In this document: positions 48,070 through 59,500 of the stretch, in pieces
How the letters are laid out: each line of letters starts with the position of its first letter
Numbering within the stretch: position 1 is the stretch's first letter
Assembly: GCA_002633025.1 (NCBI GenBank)
Contig: NMRB01000101.1
Span: forward strand, 542,226-606,225
Direction of reading: 5' to 3'
From: Notospermus geniculatus
Taxonomy: Eukaryota; Nemertea; Pilidiophora; Heteronemertea; Lineidae
Length of the DNA stretch: 64,000 bases
Made by a program: the position numbers and the translations under genes
Notes under the pieces: generated by a model
What the model was told of the DNA's origin: nothing
The model's input: the letters and a program-made list of their open reading frames with translations, nothing else
Database searches by the model: none

Positions 48070-48212
48070 AGCAAGGTTCATTGGCACACGGATCCAATCC
48101 ATTTCCAGTCCGTTTGCCCCTAGTTTTCCGGATACAACAACGCTGAAATCCATTTGATGGATTTTTTACGGACATGAACCGGACCAATTCCGTGTGCCAA
48201 TGAACCTCGCTT
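48070..48212. mobile_element. 143-bp inverted-repeat element
   Basis: AGCAAGGTTCATTGGCACAC with GGA at the left is mirrored by TCCGTGTGCCAATGAACCTC with GCTT at the right. Inner CCATTT / AAATGG words also pair. Confidence 0.75.
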
Positions 48213-48464
48213 AAACGTGTTTGAACAAGAAGTGCTTGTACCAAGAAGCGCTTAAACCTGTTTCGCCAAATACATGTACTGCGAAAATACAAATGTAGCT
48301 GCAACATGAGCAATAGAAAACTCTATTGAGCCAGGCCGCCGTAAGAAACTTATACACAACCGATGAAATGTGATTTGTAAATTTCTTGAAGTTTTGTCGA
48401 CTGAACTCTCTGCAACGAACACGTACTGCGACTCGACGCACACCGATAGAGATTACTAACTTAA

Positions 48465-48667
48465 CTCATCTGCCCCCACAGTAGCAGACGGCATCTTTCT
48501 GTCAAAGTTTTCTCACATCCTGTGGTACTGATTGAAAAATATTTGAAGAAAGATTGTCCCTATCAACCATCTGAAAATGTTTCTTCAAATTCTTTCCAAT
48601 TGATTCCCCAGGATTTTAGAAAACTTTAACAGAAGATACCGTCTGCTCAAACCTGGGGGCTGATCAG
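48465..48667. mobile_element. CTCATCTGCC-family MITE flanked by TTAA
   Basis: The element begins CTCATCTGCCCCCACAGTAG and ends CTGGGGGCTGATCAG. TTAA stands on both sides (48461-48464, 48668-48671), the target site of piggyBac-type transposons. In the copy at 47272 only the left TTAA is intact. Confidence 0.65.
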
Positions 48668-48887
48668 TTAACACTTCCCGTCCGAGATGGAATAAATATT
48701 TACAAGACAACTTGAAAGATTCCTGGGTTTTTCGATCAAAAATGAATTGCATTCTCTCCAGACAGTTTTCACACAGTTGCACCGATAATCTTTAAATTCC
48801 GATGGAACGTCAAACACATCCTTAAACTTCACCCAAAACTACTTCCGTTCTACGGACTATAGGCGCCTCATCTCATAGCAACGACCA

Positions 48888-49044
48888 TATAGAGGCTATG
48901 CACGTGACGTCATCAGCCAGCGTGACGCCATGTTGGATGGAACTGCGCAGCGCTTTTCACGGTTTTTACCTGCGCAGTTCCATCCAGCGTGGCGTCATAC
49001 CCATTGATGACGTCATTTGATGACGTCAGTGCATAGCCTCTATA
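48888..49044. mobile_element. 157-bp foldback element with TGACGTCA boxes
   Basis: TATAGAGGCTATGCACGTGA and TGACGTCAGTGCATAGCCTC with TATA are inverse copies, as are CCATCCAGCGTG / GGATGGAACTGCGCAG-type inner words. It resembles the nested pair within 28806-29136. Confidence 0.75.
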
Positions 49045-49049
49045 GCACG

Positions 49050-50130
49050 GACTCATTTCATAATGAAACCTTTTGACTGCTTTTCATATTAGACACCCTT
49101 CATTTTCAAATGACAAATTTGGGCAATGCTGGCATTTTTCATTCAGAGACGATGATTTTAGTTGCCTCTCATATTGGAAAACCACAATTTTCACGACTTC
49201 TGACACTGATTGTATTTTAAATTATTTTAGGAGCAGATCTGAGCATTGTGGCTTCACAGGGAGTTTTTTCCTCATTTTTGAACTGTTTTGTTTTCAATAA
49301 TGCCAAACTTTTGTGATTTTTAAGCCTGCAAGGCATGGACAAGGATATCATCCATTAGTTGAACTAATTAATGAAGACCCCCAAATTATTCCACTCTCAG
49401 AAAGGAATAGATGTCCATGCTGCATTAGTATGCAACGACTGATTGAGCACAAGAAAGATATTCTCAGTAATTGTGCACTAATAGACATTGATTGACTAAC
49501 AAAATTCTCCGTCGGGGCATGCCCCTAAGGGTTAAATTGATTAATTTTGGCAAAATGAACGAAAGTTTGCAATTACGATCACCGAATTATTTCAAATTTT
49601 TCAATTTCTGAAGCGCCTAGATTGGCCAGCTTTCTAGAAATCCGATCCAAACCCTGTTACTACAGGATGATTCTGAAGTTCTGAACACCTTGGAACTTAG
49701 GCCACCTCCGTCCCAACACGACTCCTTGTCATAAGGCGGCATAGGAAAACCCGTCGGATGTCGCTGAATGATCAACAAGGGCTGTCAGATTGCCTGTGCA
49801 TTGCTACAGTTACCCATTACGTAGTACATTTCAGCTATTGAAATGTGCAGGTTCACCAAGGCCAAAAATTTCCTCAAATGCGACATTCGACGGGTTTTCC
49901 TAGATGCCTCACATATTTCACACCATATGAATTCTCCAAGACCTGATATTAACACCGAGATGTCTGTCCCGTCACAAACTGCGGAACTATTGAGAAGCAC
50001 TTTGAAACTAGCTGCCACAACGTCGACGACTTGCGAAGCTCCTACGAAAGGCATCTGCGACGGGAATCCTATGTTCCCAGCTGATTTGGAACGATTTGAG
50101 ACCACACAGGATCAGCTGACGATTGTATCA
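49050..50130. other. Intergenic, unassigned open frames
   Basis: The + frame ending at 49495 (PARHGQGYHPLVELINEDPQ then RNRCPCCISMQRLIEHKKDI) follows a TTTTTAAG acceptor-like site and has a Cys-Pro-Cys-Cys cluster, but matches no family known to me. Opposed frames over 49785-50142 are also unassigned. Any of these could be an exon of the 46.4-kb gene, but the phases could not be linked. Confidence 0.3.
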
Positions 50131-50148
50131 CAAAATGCTTGAGCGTAG

Positions 50149-50154
50149 TTTATT
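50149..50154 (-). terminator. SLC6 polyadenylation signal
   Basis: TTTATT on the plus strand (AATAAA on the minus), about 195 bases after the SLC6 stop codon. Confidence 0.5.
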
Positions 50155-50347
50155 TTCCACCTCCCTGCATGGTATACGCGGCCTCCGACTGTGCAACATT
50201 CTTCCGGTCAAACGGCAGTGCTCTGCGTAACTTCGCAACTCACGCAAATCGAGCACCCATGGAACTTCGACCTTCACTTCAACCTCCGTTTCTCAAACCT
50301 CGACTGGCTGCACCACACTCCACTGATCTCCACCCCCTGACTGAGAA

Positions 50348-50590
50348 TTAAACCTTTGAAGTCTCACTCAGCGTTTTCGCTTGGACTGTAGCAGTACTAC
50401 TGATAAACCCATTGTTCATATTCGTCGTTGAATTGAGTCCGTTTGAAGTGCTGTCCGTTGCGCCGTTCAACATGAGAGGAACTTGCGATTTATGGCACTC
50501 ATCGTTCACTCTCATTTTATCACGCTCATCACGAAATTCTTGTACCGACGGACCCCATTCATCTGTAGGCTTACACAAAACTTTGATTCG
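50348..50590 (-). CDS. SLC6 last exon: cytoplasmic C-terminus
   Basis: Follows TTTTTTGCAG and encodes [20 protein letters not shown] and a Ser/Thr/Asn-rich tail ending ETSKV before TAA. TSKV fits a class I PDZ ligand (Ser at -2, Val at 0). Confidence 0.9.
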   Translation of the reverse strand, partial: RIKVLCKPTDEWGPSVQEFRDERDKMRVNDECHKSQVPLMLNGATDSTSNGLNSTTNMNNGFISSTATVQAKTLSETSKV

Positions 50591-53500
50591 CTGCAAAAAA
50601 GAACAAAATACATAAAATTCGTCTTTAAAAATTATTAAGTTTTGAGTTAAGTTTTGAAGCAAATTCAGAGCAGTCATCTTTATACCAATAACAGCAGGAG
50701 GAAACCAGAGTGCCCGGAGAAAACCTGCGCTATCAAAGAGAGTGGCCCTCTCTATCACGTAAAGAGCAGGTCTATCGAACCCGGAACCTCAGCCGTGTCA
50801 GGCACTGATGTTTGCACTATGCCACTCTGACAACCCCTTCATAACACAAGCAAGTTCAGTCGCAACTTACCTCCCAATAACTCCGTTCTGGTAGGTCAAA
50901 TGTGACGACTTTATGGATAGCAATGGCGGGGATTGGGATAAGCGAGGCTAAGGTGATCATCCAGCCGATGGCGTCGGCCCACGGGGGGAAAATATGGCTA
51001 CCGTATTTTGATGGCTTGAAGTCGATCCAGGTGAAAATGATGATAAACTGTAAGAAAAAAGAAGGTTTTCAAGAATCTAAACACAAATATTTTACATACC
51101 AGTAGGAGAAGAGACAACATCTTCTGTTGAAGTTATCTGCAAACGTTGGATATGAATTCAAAACAATTTGAAGAAATATTCTTCAGATGGTTCACAGGAA
51201 CAACTTTTCTCCAAATATTTTTCAATCAGTACCACAGGATGTGAGAAAACTTTGACAGAAGATGCCGTCTGCTGGACTCTGGGGACAGATGAGATAAAAG
51301 TGTAGTCACTTTATTATCGTCCAGGGCCTATATTCATAAAACCTTGCTAGGCCTACTTACTTGCTAAAGTGCTCAGTTTGTACAGGCAATGTACACAACT
51401 AGCAGCCAGCTATAAAGTTAGCACGCTGTTATGATCTTCCTAAAATGCCCGGGGATGAATAGCCGGTGAATAGTACCAATACCTACCACCAGGATCAGGG
51501 GTGTGACAAATTTCCACATAATCTTCCACCAAATCGTAGGACGGTGCGTTTTCAACATGCAAAAAATATCATCAATAAACCTATCAACACCTGAAATAAA
51601 ATAAAGCACGAAGTCGTTACTCTGCTCGGGATTTTAACATCAACCAACTACATACATTGTATTGAATTCACATCCTTGCAATTTCAACATAATAGGACTC
51701 GGTACCGTGAAGATGGTCCATACTCGACCATTTGATGAATGCCTGATGCCAGGACATGCCTGATATTTGTGAAGATATTTTGTCTGTGCAAGTTGGCTCT
51801 CAATGGGCAATTCACCAGTTTCCTTACGGTTTATGCCGAGACCAACGTCACAAACGACCGCCCATAGTTGAGTCACCCATAGAGAGCCAATTCAAACGAG
51901 GAAAACTTAAGTACTAGAAGAGCGGCACCTTTCAGCACCCTTGCAATTTTAGCAAAGTAATGGGACGCAGTGTCATTACTGGGACAAAGGTCGATTCCAG
52001 ACCATGTGCAGATGGTATTCGGAAGTGCCCGAGTTTGATGTAAGCCTTGGCAGCCACAGGAGCCGATGCGTGACCGGTTACGGGGGCAGGAGGATGAAAT
52101 TATTCCACATACCGTAAACCCATGAAATGACAACACACTCAGCAAATCCGATGATGAGGACGCTATACGTGGCAGCATAGTTATCCATCAACTGTAACAT
52201 GTACATTCCTCCCTCTGAACAGCATCCGAGGCCAATCAGATATGAGATGAGACAGATCACGATCAGAGTCACCATCGGGCGTCGACCGACACGCAGAAAC
52301 TTGGGGAAGCGGTCCAGTAACGTGGTGTGGACCGTGTTGACGACTGCGAACTGGAAAGGAGACAACTGAATGAGGAGGGCGATATCCGACAGGTCGGCGC
52401 TGCGAGCGATGTGACCTGAGCGACGTCATTGACGTCATTTTAAGTGTTGACGTTGCGTCATGAGAAAATGGCCTGTACATTTTCTACAGGAATAATGAGA
52501 CAAAACGTATGCTTTTATCGGTATCACATTTCGTCGTTTTAAGGGGAAAAGCAAATGAAGTTAGAGAAATTTTCATCTACTACAAGATGATGTAAATTTT
52601 TCTGTCGGGCGACCAAAACAAACGGGTTATTTTCATGCCAAAAGTAAATTGAAATAACGTTAAAAAAAGAAATTTCGGTCACAACGCTCGCAGCGACGCC
52701 GTGTGGTGTTAGTTCAGCGCGGTCCTCATTATAAGCATTGGTGCTGGAAATTTGAGTATTAGACAGGCAAGGGTGTTCACTATAGTGATAAAATAACACA
52801 CATCCGTAGCAGTCAAGCAGTCATTCATAGTTATAACGGCACATTTGTAGCAATCACGACATCATATTGCTAGCAGTCGGGATGTCGCATACGAAGCAGT
52901 GACGACATCACATTTGTAGCAGTCATGACATCACATCCTGATGTCACATTCGTAGCAGTCGTGATGTCGCATTCGTAAGTCATGACGTCACATCCTTAGC
53001 AGTCATGATGCCACATGTAGCATAGCAGTCATGACATCACATTTGTGGCAGTCATGATGTCACATTCGTAGCAGTCGCGACGTCACATTCGTAGCAGTCA
53101 TGATGTCACATACGTAGCAGTCATAATGTCACATTCTTAGCACTCATAATGTCACATACGTAGCAGTCATGATGTCACATTCTTAGCACTCATAATGTCA
53201 CATACGTAGCAGTCATGATGTCACATACGTAGCAGTCATGATGTCACATTCTTAGCACTCATAATGTCACATACGTAGCAGTCATGATGTCACATACGTT
53301 GCAGTCATAATGTTACATATGCAGCAATGGTGATGGCACATTCGCAGCAGTTGGGAGGTCACATTTGCAGCAGTCGTGACGTCACATTCCCCATAAGCCC
53401 AGAATCTTACCTGCGTTCCCAGACCGAGAGTCAGCAACATTGCAAAGAAGAGAATCGACCACAGGGGTGAGATTGGCAGCCTGGTCACCACCTGCGGATA

Positions 53501-56500
53501 TACGATGAAGGCCAATCCGGCACCTTGTTGAGCGACTTCACCGACTTCAACGCCGAGCTCATACGCCATGTAACCAATGATACCGAAGATGACGAACCCG
53601 GCGAAGATACTGGTCAGACAGTTTCCGATGGCGACGAATAATGAATCCCTAAAAGAGAGAAAAGACGGTGAGGCGACTTTCAAAATGCGGCAAGTTGCCG
53701 AAAAGTTAAGGGTTTTAGTGGCGTTTGTTTTGTTTTGTTTGTTCATAGCAAACATAAGTGACCTGTAAAAAGCCAAGAAAAGTTAGTGAATACTATGAAA
53801 TGCAGTATTCTATAAACCAGATCTTTCTGCTGGGGAAAGCTTCCTGATCGCAAAGCCATCCCCAATGGAAAAATCTTCATTGAAACCCCTCGCTCATGGC
53901 GATTTTTTGTGTCTTTTGAACTCAAAATGCCCATACCCGCAGTAGAATTTTGGCCAAAAATGCCTCAAACCCTTTGTGAGGAAGGGCTCAGGGAAAGTTT
54001 CATGATAGAAGTGCTTGTTGCCCCCGTGATTTTTCATAAGCTCAAATATGCCGAGTCATGCTGCACACGAGAAACGCATGCACCAAAATAGGGGAATATG
54101 GCAACTTTGTGCTATGAAGAACGCGCCGTGCTACACAGCACGGCGATCGCAAACCTGAATAATAAACATGGCCACAAGTTAGTACAGACTGTTGCCAAAA
54201 GATGGCGTTAAAATTTTTCCGACTCATTAATTTCCCGCTGAGAATGAGACCAACGCGCTACACGCAAAAAACTTGTTAATTAACAACAAAATTTGCTGCC
54301 AATTCGACATTTTGTTAAAAAAAAGTTAAGTGTAGGCGCTAACTTCATTTTAGGCGGGAAAAACTGAGATCGTTACAATGCAATATTAGAGGTCCTTGTC
54401 TGTAACTACGCACGGCACTTTCAGCATCGCTAACCCGCCCGACAAAATCGCCGCCACCCGGGCGCCGATATCCACGTTTAAAAGCAGCGACAACACCAAC
54501 CGAACACAACTAATGTAAAACGTGAAATTTATTTAACGAAACTGCACCGGCTGTAGTTCTGGACAAGGACCCGCACTGAAAAAATATTCTGTACTCCCGA
54601 CGCGTCGTGCGACGCGGAACCATGACGATATGATCGGTTGAGGGGCGACTGGAAGGGAAGTTCAGAGTGAGATGTTCAGAAACATGGTATAAAAAGGCGA
54701 CCGTTTACCAAGGTCACGCGTGTGACTCACCTCAGCACCTCATTAACGTGTACTTACCGAAGCGCATTGTTATGGAACTTATTGTATGACGCTAAAGTGA
54801 TGAGACCTCCCCAGCACGGAGACAAGGAGAAGAAAATCTGCACAGCTGCGTCGCCCCAGACCTGTACAATTGTAAAAATAAAATGGCGGTCAGTCATTAG
54901 AAATTAGACTTAAGTGATGAGAGTAAATCCCCATTGAGTGATAAAGTTTTCCGTGGCGGAGGGCGGGATCCGAGTGCGCGGAGGACGGGATCTGAGTGGC
55001 AGGATCCGAGTGCACGGAGGGCGGGATCCGAGTGCACGGAGGGTGGGATCCGAGTGCACGGAGGGCGGGATCCTAGTGCACGGATGACCAGTGATTTTCA
55101 TAACCCTTTTTGAAGTTTTTTCCCTTTCGAAATCCCTTATTTTGTAAATCAACAGACACTATCACACCGCTTTAAGGACCGGTACAACAATCGGAAGGAA
55201 ATTTCATCATAATTTTTATATATTTAAAGTTGGTACTCATTTGAAAGATCTATGCGAGTTCTTTCCAACGATACCATGATCTTCATCATCAGGAATTTTC
55301 CGGCAAAAATTGCAAATTTCGAAAATGTTCTAAAAATTTGCGATCCTTAAAGGGCTACAAATGATAACCCGACCACGCCAAGGACAGTGTCCTCCGCCAC
55401 GGAGTAATAATCACATCCCCCACATCAGAACTACTTTACCAAACGTTAGTAAAGTAGTCCCGTAGTGTGGCCCTGACCCTGAGCGTCCTATCAAGGTCGT
55501 TGTAATGGCGCGGGCAAGGCATTTAACTCTGACGAACACGTTGAATTCATCTGAAAAATTTGCTCTCCAGTCCCCAAGAAGTATAACATTGGTAAATTTT
55601 TAGTGATATAAGTCACAAAAATATTTGTATCGGTAAGATTTGTCAGATTTGTCTCCATTTTTGTTCTGCCCATCCTGATGTGACCTTGAGCCCTGACCTC
55701 ACAGTTTAAGAGTCCGTTCCTGGGGGGTCCTGAAAAGGGGGGCACCAATTGAGGCCAGGGCGGCTGGCACACCAGGATGTGACATCATCGTTTGTGGAGA
55801 ACCTGCAAAATATAGAACAGATCATTTTTTTTCTATGTGGGACCTTCGAGCAAATAGGGTTTAGGTTTACAATTCATGTATGTGTACTTTCACAAAACAC
55901 TCTGAGTGTGAGGATTGTAAATTTCTGATCAACAATTCTGGTTTCATCAGACACCAAGTTACCTAGGCCTAAAACATCCACTACGGTAAGAGACACAAGT
56001 CTGTAGCTAAGAAGGCTAAGGCCCGGCTGCACCAGCTATGCTCAAAGTTAAGTTTGAGGTTGACCTCAACTAAGTAATATGATTTGCCATTACAATTTAA
56101 GGTTGAGAACGACTTTGAGGTTAGCTTGAGCACAAAGTCAACCTTAACTATGACTGGTGCACCCGGGCCTAAGAGTTCATCTGTCGGACTCCAAGTCTAA
56201 CCTTCATAGAAAGGGCTAAAAGGGCATTCTGTTAGGACAACCATAGCACAAGATGGACTAACTTCGTGGTGGAAAATTTGGTCAGATGTTGTGCTCATTG
56301 GTTTGAGACGCTAGATCAAAATTTTGGAAGTTGTGCCAAAATGAGCAAAAAGTTAAGGAACAATTTAATCACGGATCACTTGATTGGGTTAAATTTTCTG
56401 GTCAAATGGTCAGCAGTCAGGCGAACCCGCTAACAGTTTGACCGTGGTGAAGCATTTGTTTGACCGCTAGCTGTTAGACTGTGGCCAAGCGTTCACTTGT

Positions 56501-59500
56501 CTGCCAATAGTAAAGTATGGAACTCCTGCTGGAGTCCAGTCCGAAGATCCCGGCTGGAGATGCACCAGATCGCCTTCGAGGGAACAATACAGACTGTCTG
56601 AAGAGAGGTTTTCCTAATTTGCAAGTTCAGATACCCTCGAAATTTCATCGATTCGTATCATCGCCTAATTATATCAAATCAACGGTTGCATTTATGACAG
56701 CGATTACGAATAATGGTAAAACTGATGCAACGTCTAAACCACAGATTGAAAATTTCCAAACATGATTGAAAATTCATGGCAAATACATGTAACTGACTAG
56801 GAACTGAACAGAATTCCTGATCCCTTAAGCATTTCATGCACGCTGTGCTGAATCCAGAAGGAGATGGGATAGCCACTTTTGACTTATTTACATGATGAAG
56901 GATGATTTAGATCAAGACTGTTGATAAGTTGTTAGTCCGGAATAGAAACAAGGGAACTGAGACAGTAGGCAAAGCAGCAACATGAGGGGTGCCGTGCCAC
57001 ATGAGAGTTCTCTTGTGTAGACAAATCCCAAATTCCCAGATCTGCGCACTTCCGCCGAAATCGTAAACAGAACCTCGACCTGAAACCATTTGGTCGACTC
57101 TGACGCAACGTCGTCGAACTCACTGTCGTCACATGGTTGTGGGGTTCTCTGCGTCACGTCATTCAGTTTCAGACCGAGGTTCTGTTTACGATTTTGGCAG
57201 AAGTGCGCAGATCTTTCTCGTTTTCGTCAATTTGGGATTTGTCTATGAGTTGACTCTCAATGGGCAATTCACCGTTGTTGGTTTCCTTATGTTATGCCAA
57301 CGCTAAGCCCAGTGACAAACGACCGCCCATAGTTTTCTATGGTTGTGTTGCCCATAGAGAGCCAACCCGCACGAAAAATGCTTTATAATATGGAACTGTG
57401 GGAGCTAGAAACAGGAGTTCAACTACAGCCAGGAACTTAATATTGCACAGAATAGATAAGGTTTTTAAACGTTTTCATCAACCCACCACCAAGAGCCTAA
57501 ATCCTCTAAATCCAAATATATCGTCCTATTCAACATTGCACTGATCAAATCCGGCGGTTCTAAGCAGGTTTGGAAAGTTCTAAATGGTCGTAACCCGATA
57601 AATGACGAAATCCCTCCTTAGTGTTCAGAAATTTAAATCCTCTTCCTCGCAAAACTTTGTTTTTTTCCCCAATTTTGGGTGATTTTTCTAAATCACTGGG
57701 AAAACGAAGGACGTAATGTCCTCAGTGGCAGAAAGCCGTACCACTACCAGACTGCAGAAATATGTCGTAGACACAACTCTGCAGTGACTTTTAAGAATTT
57801 TTCAGTTTGGTTCGTAACCGATGAAGTGCCTTGTTATATACAGCCAGAGTTAGTACAATGCCGTGCCTACCCCTCACCACAGGCCTTGGGTGACGCCAGG
57901 GGTAACCCGCACCCCCCATCGGGGGGTACCTACCTTGGCGGTGAGCAACCGGTGCCACTCTGGTGTCAGGTAATACAGGATGCCGTCCAGGCACCCGGGT
58001 AGCGTGGCACCGCGCACCAGGAGAATGATGAGGACAATGTATGGGAAGGTGGCGGTGAAATAGACAGCCTGAAACGATTAAAAAAGAAATCAACAATTAG
58101 TATAAATGTACATCCTTCATCGACAAACAGTTTCCTTTATTAACCCTTTTAGTGTAATCTCAACCGTCAGAAGCTGATGGTGGCGATTGCTTTCATAGGC
58201 AAGCTCACTTATTGTAGGAGGAAACCAGAAAACCTACAGGGTCAAGGAGGGAAGGCCCTCTTTTCCAAATAAAGCCATAGGAACAACGCACAACGTTTTG
58301 GTGGCAGGTCCATTGCACTTTCCAATGAATGCTGAAGTGACTATGTTTCAGGTGTTACCGAAACCCTGTCACATAGGTATTCATTGGAAAGTGCTCACTG
58401 AGAACTTTCCAATGAATACCTATGTGACAGCGTTTCTCTGAGATTTGAAGAATTTGGTACAACATAATGAAACTGCCACTGGCAGTAGCAGTAAAAGGGT
58501 TTTGAAACTGACACAAAAGTCATGTGAGAACTCTGACAACGTACCTTTCCCGATGACTTGATACCACGTATAAGGCACAATCCGACTAGAACCCAAGCCA
58601 GCAGTAGACACAAGGCCAGTTGCCATTTCAGGCCACCCATCTGGTGTATCCCTTCACTTATATCCAAGACATAGTTACTGAAAGATGGAAGAGACAACTG
58701 GTAAGCTAACAATGCCATTTGTGAGACAGCTTTCCAGAGATGCAATCTTGTGAGACAGCTGTCTAGAGATACGAGTTTTGTGCAACAGCTACCCGGTATC
58801 CAGAGACACAAGTTGGTGAGACAGCTATCCAGATATACCAGTTTGTGAGACATCTGTCCAGAGATACAAGTTTGTGAGACAGCTATCCAGAGATATGGGT
58901 TTGTGAGACAGCTGTCCAGAGATACAAGTTTGTGAGACAACTGTCCAGAGATACAAGTTTGTGAGACAACTGTCCAGAGATACAAGTTTGTGAGACAGCT
59001 CTCCAGAGATACAAGTTTGTGAGACAGCTATCCAGAGATATGGGTTTGTGAGACAGTTGTCCAGAGATACAAGTTTGTGAGACAGCTCTCCAGAGATACA
59101 AGTTTGTGAGACAGTTGTCCAGAGATACAAGTTTGTGAGATAGCTGTCCAGAGATACAAATTTCTCAGCATCTTCTCACAGCATAGGAAACTTGGCTCTT
59201 CATATAATATTGAGCACTTGAGGCAACCTCCGCTATACTTACTGAAAGTATTCATCGCTGGGACTCCGAGGCGCAGGCACCTCGGTATAGTTCGATATAT
59301 TCTTGACATGATTGTAGACTTCTTCGCCGTACTCCTCTATCGTGATACACGTGTGGTTGTAATATGTCCCGTTATAGGCCGTGCAGTTCTTGGCTTCTGC
59401 TATCCCCAACAAACTACACGCTGTAAGGAAAGAACAAGGGCCTTTTGAATGATAGTAATAGGTAGTTTCTACTCAATAGGGCCTAGTTAAGTTACACTGC

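Noticed and set aside
52840-53395. CRISPR-like array (regular short repeats)
   Set aside because: There are no distinct spacers; the units are head-to-tail variants of one 23-bp sequence in an animal intron.
58395-59309. Long minus-strand frames with repeated [12 protein letters not shown]-type peptides
   Set aside because: They are the 29-bp minisatellite read in three frames. Only the segment at 58545-58677 is a true exon.
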